64,000 nt of DNA, from the NCBI RefSeq assembly GCF_012911015.1, contig NZ_WVVV01000001.1, positions 186,001-250,000 of the forward strand. The letters run 5' to 3'. Below the pieces are notes generated by a model. It was not told the origin of the DNA and ran no database searches. It saw nothing but the letters and a program-made list of their open reading frames with translations. Origin of the DNA: Chelativorans sp. ZYF759. Its GTDB lineage: Bacteria; Pseudomonadota; Alphaproteobacteria; Rhizobiales; Rhizobiaceae. Position numbers and translations under genes: made by a program. Positions 9,511 through 20,236 of this stretch are shown in pieces. Each line of letters starts with the position of its first letter. The stretch's first letter is position 1.

Positions 9511-11295
9511 GTGACATTGCTGGGCATCTACTGGCGCGCGATGGGCTACCTCGCGACCGACAAAACGCGAGTGGCCCTTATCTGCCTCTCGAATGTTGCG
9601 CTGGCGGTCGTCATGATAGCCGAGCCCGTTCTGCTGGGCCGTATCATCGAGAGCATTTCCCAGGGATCAGGCGCCCTGGGATCGATCGGCCTGTGGACCG
9701 CGCTCGGTATCTTCAACGTCATCGCCGTCGTGCTGGTCTCGCGCAGCGCGGACCGCTTTGCTCACCGACGGCGGGCCCAGATCCTCACCGACGCCTTCGC
9801 CAAGGTCATGAGCATGCCATTGGCGTGGCACCATGCCAGAGGCACCTCCAACACCCTCCACACGCTCCTGCGTGCAATGGAGGCGTTGTTTTCGCTATGG
9901 CTCGAATTCATGCGCCAGCATCTATCGACCGTGGTCGCCCTCGTGTTGCTTGTCCCTACCGCAATCACCCTCGACTGGCGCATGGCCTGCGTGCTGGGAG
10001 CGCTCGGCGCCAGCTATGTCGCCATCAGCCGCTTCGTGATGTCCAAGACCCGGGAGGGGCAACGCCAGGTGGAGGGGCACTATCATCAGCTTTTCTCGCA
10101 TGTCAGTGACTCCATCAGCAACATCTCGGTGCTGCAAAGCTATGGGCGCATCGCCCGAGAGACGGAGGCGCTGAAAAAGTTCGCCAACGATCTTCTCGGA
10201 TCGCAGTTTCCGGTCCTGAACTGGTGGGCGCTCGCGACCGCCCTTCAGAGGCTCTCCGCGACCATTTCCATGATGATCGTGTTGATCGTCGGCGCTCTGC
10301 TCGTTCAACGCGGCGAACTCACCGTCGGCAGCGTGGTCGCCTTTACAGGCTTCGCCACGCTTCTGATCGGCCGACTCGACCAGATCATGGAGTTCGTCAA
10401 CCAGGCTTTCGAGGCGCGTGCGCGGCTGGAACCGTTTTACGCGATGGAAGATGCGGCACGCGAACGCACCGAGCCTCCTGGCGCGCTGCGCCTTGGGCGG
10501 CTGCGCGGCGACGTGACTTTCGACAAGGTGAGCTACCGCTTCTCCGGCTCGGGGCAAGGCGTGGATGATATTTCCTTCCACGTGCCGGCCGGCAAGACGG
10601 TTGCCATCGTCGGCCCGACGGGCGCAGGCAAAACGACGCTCATCAATCTCTTGCAGCGCGTGTACGACCCCCAGTCCGGCAGGATCCGGGTTGACGGGAT
10701 AGACACGCGCCTCGCCTCGCGCGCATCGCTGCGCGACCAGATCGCGACGGTTTTTCAGGATGCGGGTCTGCTCAACCGCTCCATCGAACAGAATATTCGG
10801 CTGGGCCGCGAGAGTGCCGCCAATGACGATGTTCATGAAGCAGCCATCGCCGCCGCCGCCCACGAGTTCATTCTGTCGAAAACAAAGGGTTTTGACACCG
10901 TGGTGGGCGAACGCGGCTCTCAGCTCTCCGGCGGTGAGCGCCAGCGCATAGCCATCGCGCGCGCGGTTCTGAAGGACGCGCCCATTCTCGTTCTCGACGA
11001 GGCAACGAGCGCGCTCGATGTCGAGACCGAGCAGAAGGTCAAAAACGCAATCGACCGCCTGCGTACCAACCGGACCACCTTCGTCATTGCGCATAGGCTG
11101 TCCACGGTGTGCGACGCCGACATCGTGATCTTCATGGATCAGGGACGGATCGTCGAAATGGGCGGCTTTCAGGAACTCGCCGCGCGCGAGAACGGGCGCT
11201 TTGCGTCCTTGCTGCGTGCCGGCGGTCTCCTGGACCAGCATGACCGCTTGCGCTCGGTTCCCACCAACCTCTCGCTCTCGCCGGAAGCGGCGTAG
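9511..11295 (+). CDS. ndvA: Cyclic beta-1,2-glucan exporter NdvA (ABC permease-ATPase)
   Basis: Half-size ABC exporter (594 aa) that moves cyclic glucan from the cytoplasm to the periplasm. The GTG start at 9511 is preceded by GAAGGA and gives MTLLGIYWRAMGYLATDK, the typical NdvA/ChvA N-terminus; an upstream TTG at 9439 has no such support. Residues 1-320 hold the six-helix exporter core. The nucleotide-binding domain has Walker A GPTGAGKTT (about 368), signature LSGGERQ (about 472) and Walker B ILVLDEAT (about 492). It is followed almost immediately by the OpgC-like gene. Synthase and exporter on one strand imply co-expression. Confidence 0.95.
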   Translation: MTLLGIYWRAMGYLATDKTRVALICLSNVALAVVMIAEPVLLGRIIESISQGSGALGSIGLWTALGIFNVIAVVLVSRSADRFAHRRRAQILTDAFAKVMSMPLAWHHARGTSNTLHTLLRAMEALFSLWLEFMRQHLSTVVALVLLVPTAITLDWRMACVLGALGASYVAISRFVMSKTREGQRQVEGHYHQLFSHVSDSISNISVLQSYGRIARETEALKKFANDLLGSQFPVLNWWALATALQRLSATISMMIVLIVGALLVQRGELTVGSVVAFTGFATLLIGRLDQIMEFVNQAFEARARLEPFYAMEDAARERTEPPGALRLGRLRGDVTFDKVSYRFSGSGQGVDDISFHVPAGKTVAIVGPTGAGKTTLINLLQRVYDPQSGRIRVDGIDTRLASRASLRDQIATVFQDAGLLNRSIEQNIRLGRESAANDDVHEAAIAAAAHEFILSKTKGFDTVVGERGSQLSGGERQRIAIARAVLKDAPILVLDEATSALDVETEQKVKNAIDRLRTNRTTFVIAHRLSTVCDADIVIFMDQGRIVEMGGFQELAARENGRFASLLRAGGLLDQHDRLRSVPTNLSLSPEAA

Positions 11296-11299
11296 CGAT

Positions 11300-12514
11300 A
11301 TGGACATCCGCCCCCCATCGCCGCGCGACACACGCCTGGACGTGATCAGGGCTGTAGCCCTCATCACCATCTTCATCAATCACGTTCCGGGCAACCCGCT
11401 CGAGGCCCTGACCAGCAAGAATTTCGGGTTCTCCGATGCGGCGGAGGCATTCGTGCTGATCTCGGGCATTTCGGCCGCCCTGGCCTATGGCATGAAGTTC
11501 GAGCCGGCCGCAGCGCTTGTCACCACATTGAAGGCATGGCGCCGGGCGGGTGTCCTCTATCTGGCGCATCTCGGCACCACGATGGCCACGCTGGGCATCT
11601 TCGCCTTCTTCGCCCTGCACTATCAGGCGCCCGGCTTGCTGGAGAAGATCAACATCGCCCCGGTCGTCGACGATACCGCTCGCGCGCTGGTCGGCCTCGC
11701 AACGCTTGGCCATCAACTCGGCTATAACAACATCCTGTCCATGTATGCCGCCGTGCTGCTGATGCTGCCCGCGCTGCTCCTGATCGGTCGCCTCAGCCTG
11801 AGGCTGATGGTGGCGGTTTCAGGGACGGTCTGGTTGCTGGCGGGCCTGTACAGGATCGGTCCGTCCGCCTATCCAAACGAGGGTATCTGGTTCCTCAACC
11901 CCTTGTCATGGCAGTTCCTCTTCGTCATCGGCCTCGCCGCGACGATGCATGTGCGACGCGGAGGAAGATTGCCCGGTTCGCCGCTTCTGCTGGGTGCTGC
12001 GGCCAGCTACCTGCTCTTGTCGCTGGCCTGGGTCCAGATCCCCCTGTGGGGAGTGGACATGTCTTTCGGTCTGCCCAGGGTATTGACGGGCTTCGACAAG
12101 ACCTATCTGTCGGCGCCGCGCCTGCTCCACGTTCTGGCGGCGGGCTACGTGATCGCGATGCTCCCGCAGATATCCGAACTCGCGCGCCGCGCGCCCGGCA
12201 ATGCGCTCGCGATGATGGGTCGGCATGCGCTGCCGGTATTCGTGGCCGGTACCATCCTGTCGATGGTCGCCCAGGCATGGCGGCATGTTCACGGCAGCTT
12301 CTTTGCCACCGACATCATTATCATCGCGGGCGGCATCGGCCTGCAGTTGGCCCTTGCCCATTACATCGAATGGTATCGGCGGCTTGCCACGCGGAAGCCG
12401 ACCGCCCCAGATAGCGGCAGGCCGGCGACCGCCCCCCTCCCCTCAACAGGCCGGCAGCCTGCGGGCTCGCCGGAGGTCTTTGCCAGATCGACGACGGAAC
12501 CCGGGCGCATGTAG
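11300..12514 (+). CDS. opgC: OpgC-family membrane acyltransferase
   Basis: A 404-aa polytopic inner-membrane protein starting at ATG 11300, 4 bases after the ndvA stop. The N-terminus DTRLDVIRAVALITIFINH and the FVLISGISAALAYG segment match the OpgC family (acyltransferase-3-like), with roughly ten membrane helices and a Pro-rich cytosolic tail (about 365-404). Characterised OpgC proteins succinylate osmoregulated periplasmic glucans, so here it probably adds anionic groups to NdvB product. The position directly after ndvB-ndvA supports this. The donor and exact substituent are inferred, not visible. Confidence 0.85.
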   Translation: MDIRPPSPRDTRLDVIRAVALITIFINHVPGNPLEALTSKNFGFSDAAEAFVLISGISAALAYGMKFEPAAALVTTLKAWRRAGVLYLAHLGTTMATLGIFAFFALHYQAPGLLEKINIAPVVDDTARALVGLATLGHQLGYNNILSMYAAVLLMLPALLLIGRLSLRLMVAVSGTVWLLAGLYRIGPSAYPNEGIWFLNPLSWQFLFVIGLAATMHVRRGGRLPGSPLLLGAAASYLLLSLAWVQIPLWGVDMSFGLPRVLTGFDKTYLSAPRLLHVLAAGYVIAMLPQISELARRAPGNALAMMGRHALPVFVAGTILSMVAQAWRHVHGSFFATDIIIIAGGIGLQLALAHYIEWYRRLATRKPTAPDSGRPATAPLPSTGRQPAGSPEVFARSTTEPGRM

Positions 12515-12544
12515 GGCCGAAACAGCACCCTTGCGTGGAAAGAA

Positions 12545-12575
12545 CCCCCCGAGCCCGGCGGGCGGGCTCGGGGGG
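12545..12575. terminator. Bidirectional terminator between opgC and the B6 operon
   Basis: A perfect 13-bp inverted repeat (12545-12557 and 12563-12575, arms CCCCCCGAGCCCG / CGGGCTCGGGGGG) with a 5-nt loop lies between two convergent genes. The stem is very stable but lacks a T-run on either side. The position makes a shared intrinsic or structure-assisted terminator the best reading. Confidence 0.75.
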
Positions 12576-12651
12576 CAGGCAGATACCCCGACAATTGTGT
12601 TCATCGCGATGAACGCGTGATGCCGCAGTTCCCGTCCCGAAAGTCCTGCTA

Positions 12652-13425
<774 letters not shown>

Positions 13426-14604
13426 TCAGTTGTCCCGGTTGATTTCAGTCATGGCGGCGGCGATCCCGGCTGCCGTATCGGCCTTGAAGCCGAGTGCCTT
13501 GAGCGCGCCGCCAAAGGCAGCGAGCGCCGCAATGGCATAGATGGGCTGGGCGGTCGGACCCATGTGTCCGATACGCGTCAGCTTGCCGAGCGTCTCGGAA
13601 CGGCCCGACGAGAACACCACGCCATAACGCCCACGCGCCTCGGCCCGCAGAGCAGCCTCGTCTATGCCGTCCGGTATCCGGACGGCCGTGGTGGTGGGCG
13701 AAGCTATCTCGTCGCGCGCCGGCCAGATGTCCACGCCCATGCCGCGGATGCCGGCCCGGGTCGCCTTCGCCGTCAGGGCGTGGCGCGCCCACACTTTCTC
13801 GGGGCCCTCGGCAAGGTAGAGATCGAGAGCCATGTCGAGCCCGTTCATCTCGGCGACCGAGGGCGTGAAGGGAAACGGCTCCTTTGCCGACCAGGCCTGC
13901 TCCCAATCGAGAATGGACAACATGGACGCCCTTGGGGCGGCCGGATTTGCCTTCATCTTGTCCCAGGCACGCTGGCTCACCCCCATCATCGTCAGCCCCG
14001 GCGGTGCGCCGAGACACTTGTTGGGACCGGTGACATAGATGTCGGCCTGGCATTCCTCGGGATGGGTCTTCATGCCGCCGAACGAGGAGACGGCATCGAC
14101 GATCAGGTAGGCTCCGTGCGCGGCAACCAGCGCCCCGATCTCGTCGATCGGGTTGATGGTGCCCGACGGCGTGTCGTGATGGCAGACCGACACCACGGTG
14201 ATCTCGGGATGCTTCGCCAGCATGTCGCGCACCGCCTGAGGATCGATCGCCTCGTTATAGGCGGTCTCGATCTCCAGGAGATTGGGCGAGTAGCGTTTGG
14301 CCCAGTACCCGAATCCCTTGCCGTAGACGCCGGATGCCAGATTGAGCACGGTGTCGCCGGGCGTAATCAGCGATGCGGCCGCTGCCTCGAGACCCAGCAC
14401 CGGTTCGCCATGCAGGATGACGGGCCGGTTCGACAGCCACATCGCCTTCTGCGCCTTCTCGACGACCTTCTCGTAGAAGAGCTGGAAGGCGGGATCGTAA
14501 TCATAGAGCACGGTCCGTCCCAAGGCGCGGAGCACATCGGGATAGGCATTTACCGGCCCTGAGGTCAGGGTGATGACAGGGTCGGCATTTTCGGCATAGC
14601 GCAT
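13426..14604 (-). CDS. ppaT: Pyridoxamine-pyruvate transaminase
   Basis: A 392-aa fold-type I aminotransferase that converts pyridoxamine plus pyruvate to pyridoxal plus L-alanine. It uses pyridoxal as substrate rather than as bound PLP cofactor. The Schiff-base lysine is K196 in VTGPNKCLG. E67, R335 and R344 correspond one-for-one (offset of one residue) to the E68, R336 and R345 I recall from the M. loti enzyme structure. The related alanine/serine-glyoxylate transaminases bind PLP phosphate differently. Lies 27 bases before the pyridoxal dehydrogenase and 19 bases after the lactonase, so the pyridoxamine branch is encoded contiguously. Confidence 0.95.
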   Translation of the reverse strand: MRYAENADPVITLTSGPVNAYPDVLRALGRTVLYDYDPAFQLFYEKVVEKAQKAMWLSNRPVILHGEPVLGLEAAAASLITPGDTVLNLASGVYGKGFGYWAKRYSPNLLEIETAYNEAIDPQAVRDMLAKHPEITVVSVCHHDTPSGTINPIDEIGALVAAHGAYLIVDAVSSFGGMKTHPEECQADIYVTGPNKCLGAPPGLTMMGVSQRAWDKMKANPAAPRASMLSILDWEQAWSAKEPFPFTPSVAEMNGLDMALDLYLAEGPEKVWARHALTAKATRAGIRGMGVDIWPARDEIASPTTTAVRIPDGIDEAALRAEARGRYGVVFSSGRSETLGKLTRIGHMGPTAQPIYAIAALAAFGGALKALGFKADTAAGIAAAMTEINRDN

Positions 14605-14623
14605 GGCAGCGTTCCCTTTTCGA

Positions 14624-15442
<819 letters not shown>

Positions 15443-15454
15443 TTATTGAAACAA

Positions 15455-16390
15455 TCAGCGCGCGCCGCGCTCATAGGGAATACCGAGTGCCGCCGGCAGG
15501 CTCGCCCGCCGACCAAACAGGACGAGCATCACCATCACCGCCAGGAAGGGCAGCATCTGGATCACGTCCGTGGGGACGTTGATGCCGGCCACCTGGGCGG
15601 CGGTGGTCAGCGAAAGGCACATGCCGAAAATCAGCGCGCCGACGAGGACCCAGACGGGCCGGCCGCGCGCCAGCATGGCAAGAACGATGCCGAGGAAGCC
15701 GGCACCGTTCGTGATGAAAGGAATGAACAGCCCGGCGCCGACATTCGCCAGAAACGCCCCGCCGAGACCGGCCATCGTGCCGGTGAAGAGAACCGCTATG
15801 GTGCGGGTGCGGATCACGTCGATGCCCGCCACGTCGAGCGCGGCCGGCTTGTCGCCGGCGGCCTGAAGATTGAGCCCGAGCTGGCTGCGCCGGTAGACCC
15901 AGATCATGACGAGGACCATGGCGACCGAGAAATAGACGATCAGATGATGCTTGAAGAGCGCCGGCCCCAGTATCGGGATATCGGCCAGCAGGGGGATCTC
16001 CGTTATCGGCACGGCAGGCAGGCGCGGATAGCTGCGCGAGAACTGGAAATGGTGCAGCAGCGCGGTCAGTCCCTCAAGCCCGAGCGTCAGCGCGATACCG
16101 ATCACGATCTGGTTGAGGCCGATCCGCACGCAAAGCAACGCCATCAAAGCCGCCACCGCGATGCCGCCGAGCGCGCCGGTCAGGAAGCCGACCCCGAAGG
16201 ACCCCGAATAATAGGCCCCCACAAAGCCCAGATAGGCTCCGCTGATCATCATGCCTTCGATGCCGATGTTGAGGACACCGGCCTTTTCCGACATCTGCTC
16301 GCCGAGGCCCGCCAGAAGAAGCGGGATCGCGGCCGTGACGGCGCCGAACAGAAGCGCGGTCAGGAATACGTTGCTGAAAAGCCCGCTCAT
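15455..16390 (-). CDS. ABC permease of BMP/nucleoside type, second subunit
   Basis: A 311-aa BPD-transp-2-like inner-membrane protein with about eight to ten helices. The signatures GVLNIGIEGMM (near 40) and FLGIVLAMLARGRP (near 230) are typical of the NupQ-like permease that pairs with BmpA-type binding proteins. Starts 4 bases after the other permease ends and is followed by the lactonase after 24 bases, placing the importer and B6 enzymes in one transcript. Family members known to me import nucleosides or purines; a B6 vitamer is the inferred substrate here. Confidence 0.85.
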   Translation of the reverse strand: MSGLFSNVFLTALLFGAVTAAIPLLLAGLGEQMSEKAGVLNIGIEGMMISGAYLGFVGAYYSGSFGVGFLTGALGGIAVAALMALLCVRIGLNQIVIGIALTLGLEGLTALLHHFQFSRSYPRLPAVPITEIPLLADIPILGPALFKHHLIVYFSVAMVLVMIWVYRRSQLGLNLQAAGDKPAALDVAGIDVIRTRTIAVLFTGTMAGLGGAFLANVGAGLFIPFITNGAGFLGIVLAMLARGRPVWVLVGALIFGMCLSLTTAAQVAGINVPTDVIQMLPFLAVMVMLVLFGRRASLPAALGIPYERGAR

Positions 16391-16394
16391 GGCC

Positions 16395-17483
16395 TTAAGC
16401 CCTCCGCGCCTGGTTGAAGCGATGGTCGAGATATTCGGCCAGGGCGAGCGTGATCAGCACGATCGCGACCAGCACCAGGGTGAAACTCTGGGGAACGCCG
16501 AGCCGGCGCGCCGCACTCTCTCCGCCGATCCACAGCACCGACAGCAGGAAGACGAAGCCGATCGCGGCGAAGCCGTTCATGCGCGCCAGGAAGACAACGG
16601 GGATGATCGCGAAACCGTAGGCGGGGTTCCAGTCCGCGCGCACATTGCCCTGGATACCGACGATGTCGACCGCGGCGCCCAAACCGATCAGCCCAGCCGA
16701 GATGGCGAAGACCGCGACCGTCAACAGCGGCACGTTGAGCCCGGCATGGATCGCCGCGCGTGGATTGGCACCGACAATCCTGAGCTTCAGTCCGAACGCT
16801 GTCCGCGTCATCACCAGATGCACGATCACGATGGTCGCAAGCCCGAACAGCAGCCCGCTCGTGACCGTTGTTTCAAACAGCCGGGGCAGACGGTCGGCCA
16901 CCGGCAGTGTCCGCGTCTGGGGCACGGTGGTGGCCGGGTCGAGAAAGACGAGCTTCACGAGGACGTTGGCGAAGGATACGCCGAGGAAGGACATCATCAG
17001 CGTGGTGATGATCTCGTTGACGCCCTGGTAGGCGCGCAGAAGGGCTGGCACGAGCGACCAGATCATGGCGACAAAAGCGGAGAACAGACAGGCCACGAGC
17101 AGGGCAAGCCAGCTCGGCAGCGTCTGGACCAGCAGGGGCGCACTCGCGGCCGCGGTCACGGCGGCAAGCAGGAACTGGCCGTCGCCGCCGAGATTCCACA
17201 TGCCCGCTCGAAATGCGACGATGAGGCCCGCCGCGATGAAGAGCAGCGGCGCCATGCGGGTCAGCGTCTGCTGAAGTCCCAGCGGCGACAGAAGACCGCG
17301 GTCGAGCACAAAACCATAATAGGCAATCGGATCGACGCCCACCGCCAGCAGGACGCCACCGGCAAGCACGAGCGAGACGAGGATCGGCCCCAGAGTGATG
17401 ACAATTCGGCGCAAAGGCTCACGGCCCCCGGCCTGGCCTGCAGAGGCGTCGAGCGCACGAACGGGAGCGGCATCCTGGCTCAT
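16395..17483 (-). CDS. ABC permease of BMP/nucleoside type, first subunit
   Basis: A 362-aa polytopic permease of the NupP-like class. The ATG at 17483 overlaps the ATPase stop codon by 4 bases (ATGA), arguing for this start over longer upstream extensions. Visible motifs: FRAGMWNLGGDGQF (about 110-125) and VNEIITTLMMSF, both usual for this subunit, plus about ten hydrophobic helices. It forms the membrane channel with the 311-aa subunit immediately downstream. Confidence 0.85.
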   Translation of the reverse strand: MSQDAAPVRALDASAGQAGGREPLRRIVITLGPILVSLVLAGGVLLAVGVDPIAYYGFVLDRGLLSPLGLQQTLTRMAPLLFIAAGLIVAFRAGMWNLGGDGQFLLAAVTAAASAPLLVQTLPSWLALLVACLFSAFVAMIWSLVPALLRAYQGVNEIITTLMMSFLGVSFANVLVKLVFLDPATTVPQTRTLPVADRLPRLFETTVTSGLLFGLATIVIVHLVMTRTAFGLKLRIVGANPRAAIHAGLNVPLLTVAVFAISAGLIGLGAAVDIVGIQGNVRADWNPAYGFAIIPVVFLARMNGFAAIGFVFLLSVLWIGGESAARRLGVPQSFTLVLVAIVLITLALAEYLDHRFNQARRA

Positions 17484-19039
17484 GCTGCAAGTCCAATCAT
17501 GAGGCGCCCCACCTTTTCGCCGGCGCCGGGGCCGTTCGTCACGGTGCCCACCAGGCGCCCTTGCGAAATCACGACGATGCGGTGGCACATGCTAAGCAGC
17601 TCCTCCAGGTCAGTGGAAATCAGGAGTACCGCGAGGCCCTCCCCCGCGATGTCGCGGATGCGCTGGCGAGTGGCCAGCGTGTTTGCGAGATCCAACCCGT
17701 AGGTCGGCTTATTGAAGATGACCGCCTTTGCGCCCTCGGCGAGTTCGCGGGCGATCAGCACCTTCTGAATATTGCCGCCGGAGAGCCGGCCGACCGGCGT
17801 CGAAAGCGCCGGCGTCCGGACGTCGTAAAGATGCGTCAGGCTGCGCGCGCGCGATTCGATCTCGCGCGAGCGCTCGATACCGGAGCGCCACAGCGGCGGC
17901 TCGCCGATCTGCTTCAGGAAATAGTTTATCGAGACCGGAAAGGGCCCCACGGTGCCTTCGCCCAGCCTGTCGTCGGTGAGATAGCGCAGCCCTTTTCGGC
18001 GCCGCGCGCCCACTTCCAGGTCATCGAGACTCTGTCCGCCCAGCCTCACGCTGCCACCGGCTGCCGGTCGTTGCCCGGCGAGGGCTTCGGCGAGTTCTTT
18101 CTGGCCGTTACCGTCAATGCCGGCGACACCCAGGATCTCGCCCTTACCGATCGTGAAAGAGATCGCTTCCAGGCCTGGCATGTCCGCGGTCGCCGGCACG
18201 CTGAGATCGCGCACCTCCAGCAACACATCGTCATTGGCGGCGCGCGGCGGGATCGAGACCGCGTCGTCTCCGGCCTGTCGACCGAACATCTTGTCCACGA
18301 TCTCGTCGACCAGCGCGGCGCGCTCAAGCTTGCGCAGGCGCTCGGGCGGGATCTCGCCAACCTTGCGACCGAGCTTGAGGATAGAGACGCGGTCGCCGAA
18401 ATCGGCCGCCTCGCCCAGTTTGTGCGTGATGAAGACAACAGCGAGCCCGCGTTCAACCAGCCGCCGCATGAGCGCGCCCAGTTCGGCTATGCCCTGCGGC
18501 GTCAGCATGGAGGTCGCCTCGTCGAGGATCAGAAGCCGGCTTTCGCGCAGCAGGGCACGAACGATCTCCACCTGCTGCTGTTGTCCAAGCGAGAGTTCCG
18601 AGACCCGCGCGCCAAGATTGATCTCGATACCGAGCGGCCGCGCGATCTCCGCCACACGGGCGGCGAGTTCTGCAATCTTCGGACGCTGCCACCAGGGACC
18701 GCCCAGCGCGAGATTTTCGGCAACCGTCAAGGTGGGCACGAGCATGTTGTGCTGGAAAACCGTGCCGATACCCAGCGACAGGGCGTGGCTGGGCGAGCGG
18801 ATCGCCGTTTCGACCCCGTCGACCAGGATACGGCCGCCATCCGGCTGCTGGAGACCTGAGAGCATCCCGATGAGGGTTGACTTGCCAGCACCGTTCTCGC
18901 CCAGGAGCACATGGACCTCGCCCGCGCTGATCTCGAGGTCGATCTGGTCATTGGCAATGATGCCGGGAAAGCGCTTGGTGACGCCCTCCAGCGTGACGAT
19001 CGCCTGCCCGGTCTGCGGGCCCTCATTTATGGGTTCCAT
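17480..19039 (-). CDS. ABC transporter ATPase with two nucleotide-binding domains (BMP-type importer)
   Basis: A 519-aa tandem ATPase of the NupA/RbsA kind. The first domain has Walker A GENGAGKST (K53), signature LSLGQQQ and Walker B LLILDEATSML. The second domain has a degenerate P-loop (GVAGIDGNGQKE) and signature LSGGNIQK, as is normal for these tandem proteins, so only one site probably hydrolyses ATP efficiently. It energises the two permeases encoded directly downstream and is separated from the binding-protein gene by a hairpin. Confidence 0.9.
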   Translation of the reverse strand: MEPINEGPQTGQAIVTLEGVTKRFPGIIANDQIDLEISAGEVHVLLGENGAGKSTLIGMLSGLQQPDGGRILVDGVETAIRSPSHALSLGIGTVFQHNMLVPTLTVAENLALGGPWWQRPKIAELAARVAEIARPLGIEINLGARVSELSLGQQQQVEIVRALLRESRLLILDEATSMLTPQGIAELGALMRRLVERGLAVVFITHKLGEAADFGDRVSILKLGRKVGEIPPERLRKLERAALVDEIVDKMFGRQAGDDAVSIPPRAANDDVLLEVRDLSVPATADMPGLEAISFTIGKGEILGVAGIDGNGQKELAEALAGQRPAAGGSVRLGGQSLDDLEVGARRRKGLRYLTDDRLGEGTVGPFPVSINYFLKQIGEPPLWRSGIERSREIESRARSLTHLYDVRTPALSTPVGRLSGGNIQKVLIARELAEGAKAVIFNKPTYGLDLANTLATRQRIRDIAGEGLAVLLISTDLEELLSMCHRIVVISQGRLVGTVTNGPGAGEKVGRLMIGLAA

Positions 19040-19065
19040 GGTCCAGCCACTCTCGAAGGGAAGCT

Positions 19066-19092
19066 GCGGAGGGGACGCTGAGCCCCCTCCGC
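19066..19092 (-). terminator. Intercistronic hairpin after the BMP binding-protein gene
   Basis: GCGGAGGGG (19066-19074) and CCCCTCCGC (19084-19092) make a 9-bp stem with a 9-nt loop between the binding-protein stop and the ATPase start. There is no T-run. It is well placed to stabilise the upstream mRNA or attenuate readthrough, giving more binding protein than membrane components. Confidence 0.6.
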
Positions 19093-19108
19093 GATGTGTC
19101 GCCGAGGG

Positions 19109-20143
19109 CTACTCGGCGGCGGTCACGTCGGTCATGAGACCGCGCACGGCAGTTGCCTCGAAGACCGGCTCGATCGTGATATCGCCGGCTACGATCTGCC
19201 CGCGGATCTCCTGGATTTCCTCCCAGACGTCATCGGGCACCAGATCGGTCTTCAGAAGCTGGACGGAATCGTCGGCAAGCGTGATCGCGTAGCGCTTGGT
19301 GCCGAACGTGTCGTCCTTCAGATCCTGGATCATCGCCGAATAGACCGGGGTGATGTCCCAGACCACGGAGGTGAGCAGGTGGTCGGCGGCCACAGAGGAT
19401 TTGTCGCCGATAACGTCAATGAAGAGCACTTTCTCTCCATCGGCGGCCGTGGTGGTCTCGACAGCCTGCAGCATGCCGAAGCTCGAGCCATTTCCCTGAC
19501 CAAAGATGATGTCGGCGCCGGCTGCGATGACGCTCTCGGTCACCCGACGTCCGCCTGCCGCGTCGCTGTAGGCGGCGGGGCCGATGACGGCATAGGTGAT
19601 CTCGACGCTGGAATCCTCGGCCTTCACGCCCTCGGCAAAGCCAGCCGACTGGGAATTCCACGACGGCGGTTCGCCCGACACGACGATGCCGACATGGCCG
19701 GAGCGGCTCATCTTGGCTGCCATGCGGCCGGCGAGATAAGCACCCTCATGCCCGCTCAGCGTGTAGTCCGCCACGAGCCCTTCCTTCAGCGCCTGCGGTG
19801 AATCCACGATCGCCACCGGAACGCCGGTCTCTTCAGCTATCTCGGGCGCCGAGGTGGCGTAGCCGCTGGCATGCGCGATGATGAGGCTTGCGCCGTCCGC
19901 CGCGATTTCGCGCAGCGCCGGACGGATGTCGCCATAACCGAGACCCGAAGCGATGATGACTTCGATGCCCGCGGCTTCCGCGGCGGCCCGCGCGGCATCA
20001 ACGCCCTGCTGGTTCCAGCCGAAATCCGTGCCTTCTTCGGGCGTCATGATGGCGATCGAGGTGACATCGGCTGCCATGGCCGTGCCGGCCAGCAATGATG
20101 CCGCCAGAACCGACAGAATACTTCTTTTCCACTTGGAAAACAT
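19109..20143 (-). CDS. BMP-family (BmpA/Med) substrate-binding protein, candidate B6 vitamer binder
   Basis: Periplasmic binding protein of the basic membrane protein family (344 aa). The start at 20143 is chosen because GGGAGA sits 7 bases upstream; in-frame ATGs at 20149 and 20158 lie on or before that site. Signal peptide 1-24 ends at TAMA. After it come the ligand-binding core and family signatures (EEGTDFGWNQQGVDAA, GQGNGSSFGMLQA). Relatives bind nucleosides or related heterocycles through stacking aromatics. As the first gene of the operon ending in B6 enzymes, it most likely delivers pyridoxine, pyridoxal or pyridoxamine. This is an inference; no characterised relative is known to me. 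Confidence 0.85.
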   Translation of the reverse strand: MFSKWKRSILSVLAASLLAGTAMAADVTSIAIMTPEEGTDFGWNQQGVDAARAAAEAAGIEVIIASGLGYGDIRPALREIAADGASLIIAHASGYATSAPEIAEETGVPVAIVDSPQALKEGLVADYTLSGHEGAYLAGRMAAKMSRSGHVGIVVSGEPPSWNSQSAGFAEGVKAEDSSVEITYAVIGPAAYSDAAGGRRVTESVIAAGADIIFGQGNGSSFGMLQAVETTTAADGEKVLFIDVIGDKSSVAADHLLTSVVWDITPVYSAMIQDLKDDTFGTKRYAITLADDSVQLLKTDLVPDDVWEEIQEIRGQIVAGDITIEPVFEATAVRGLMTDVTAAE

Positions 20144-20236
20144 GTTCATTTCTCCCATTTTGTTAGCTTCCCGGTTCTTTCGGAAGAAAAAACCGCGTAA
20201 GGCTCTCTTCGATATTGTTGTCCGGAGTGATCTGTA

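Noticed and set aside
15455-20143. Plain nucleoside importer reading of the BMP transporter
   Set aside because: The family default is nucleosides, but no nucleoside-metabolism gene is nearby and the operon continues straight into B6 enzymes; kept only as the alternative to be tested.
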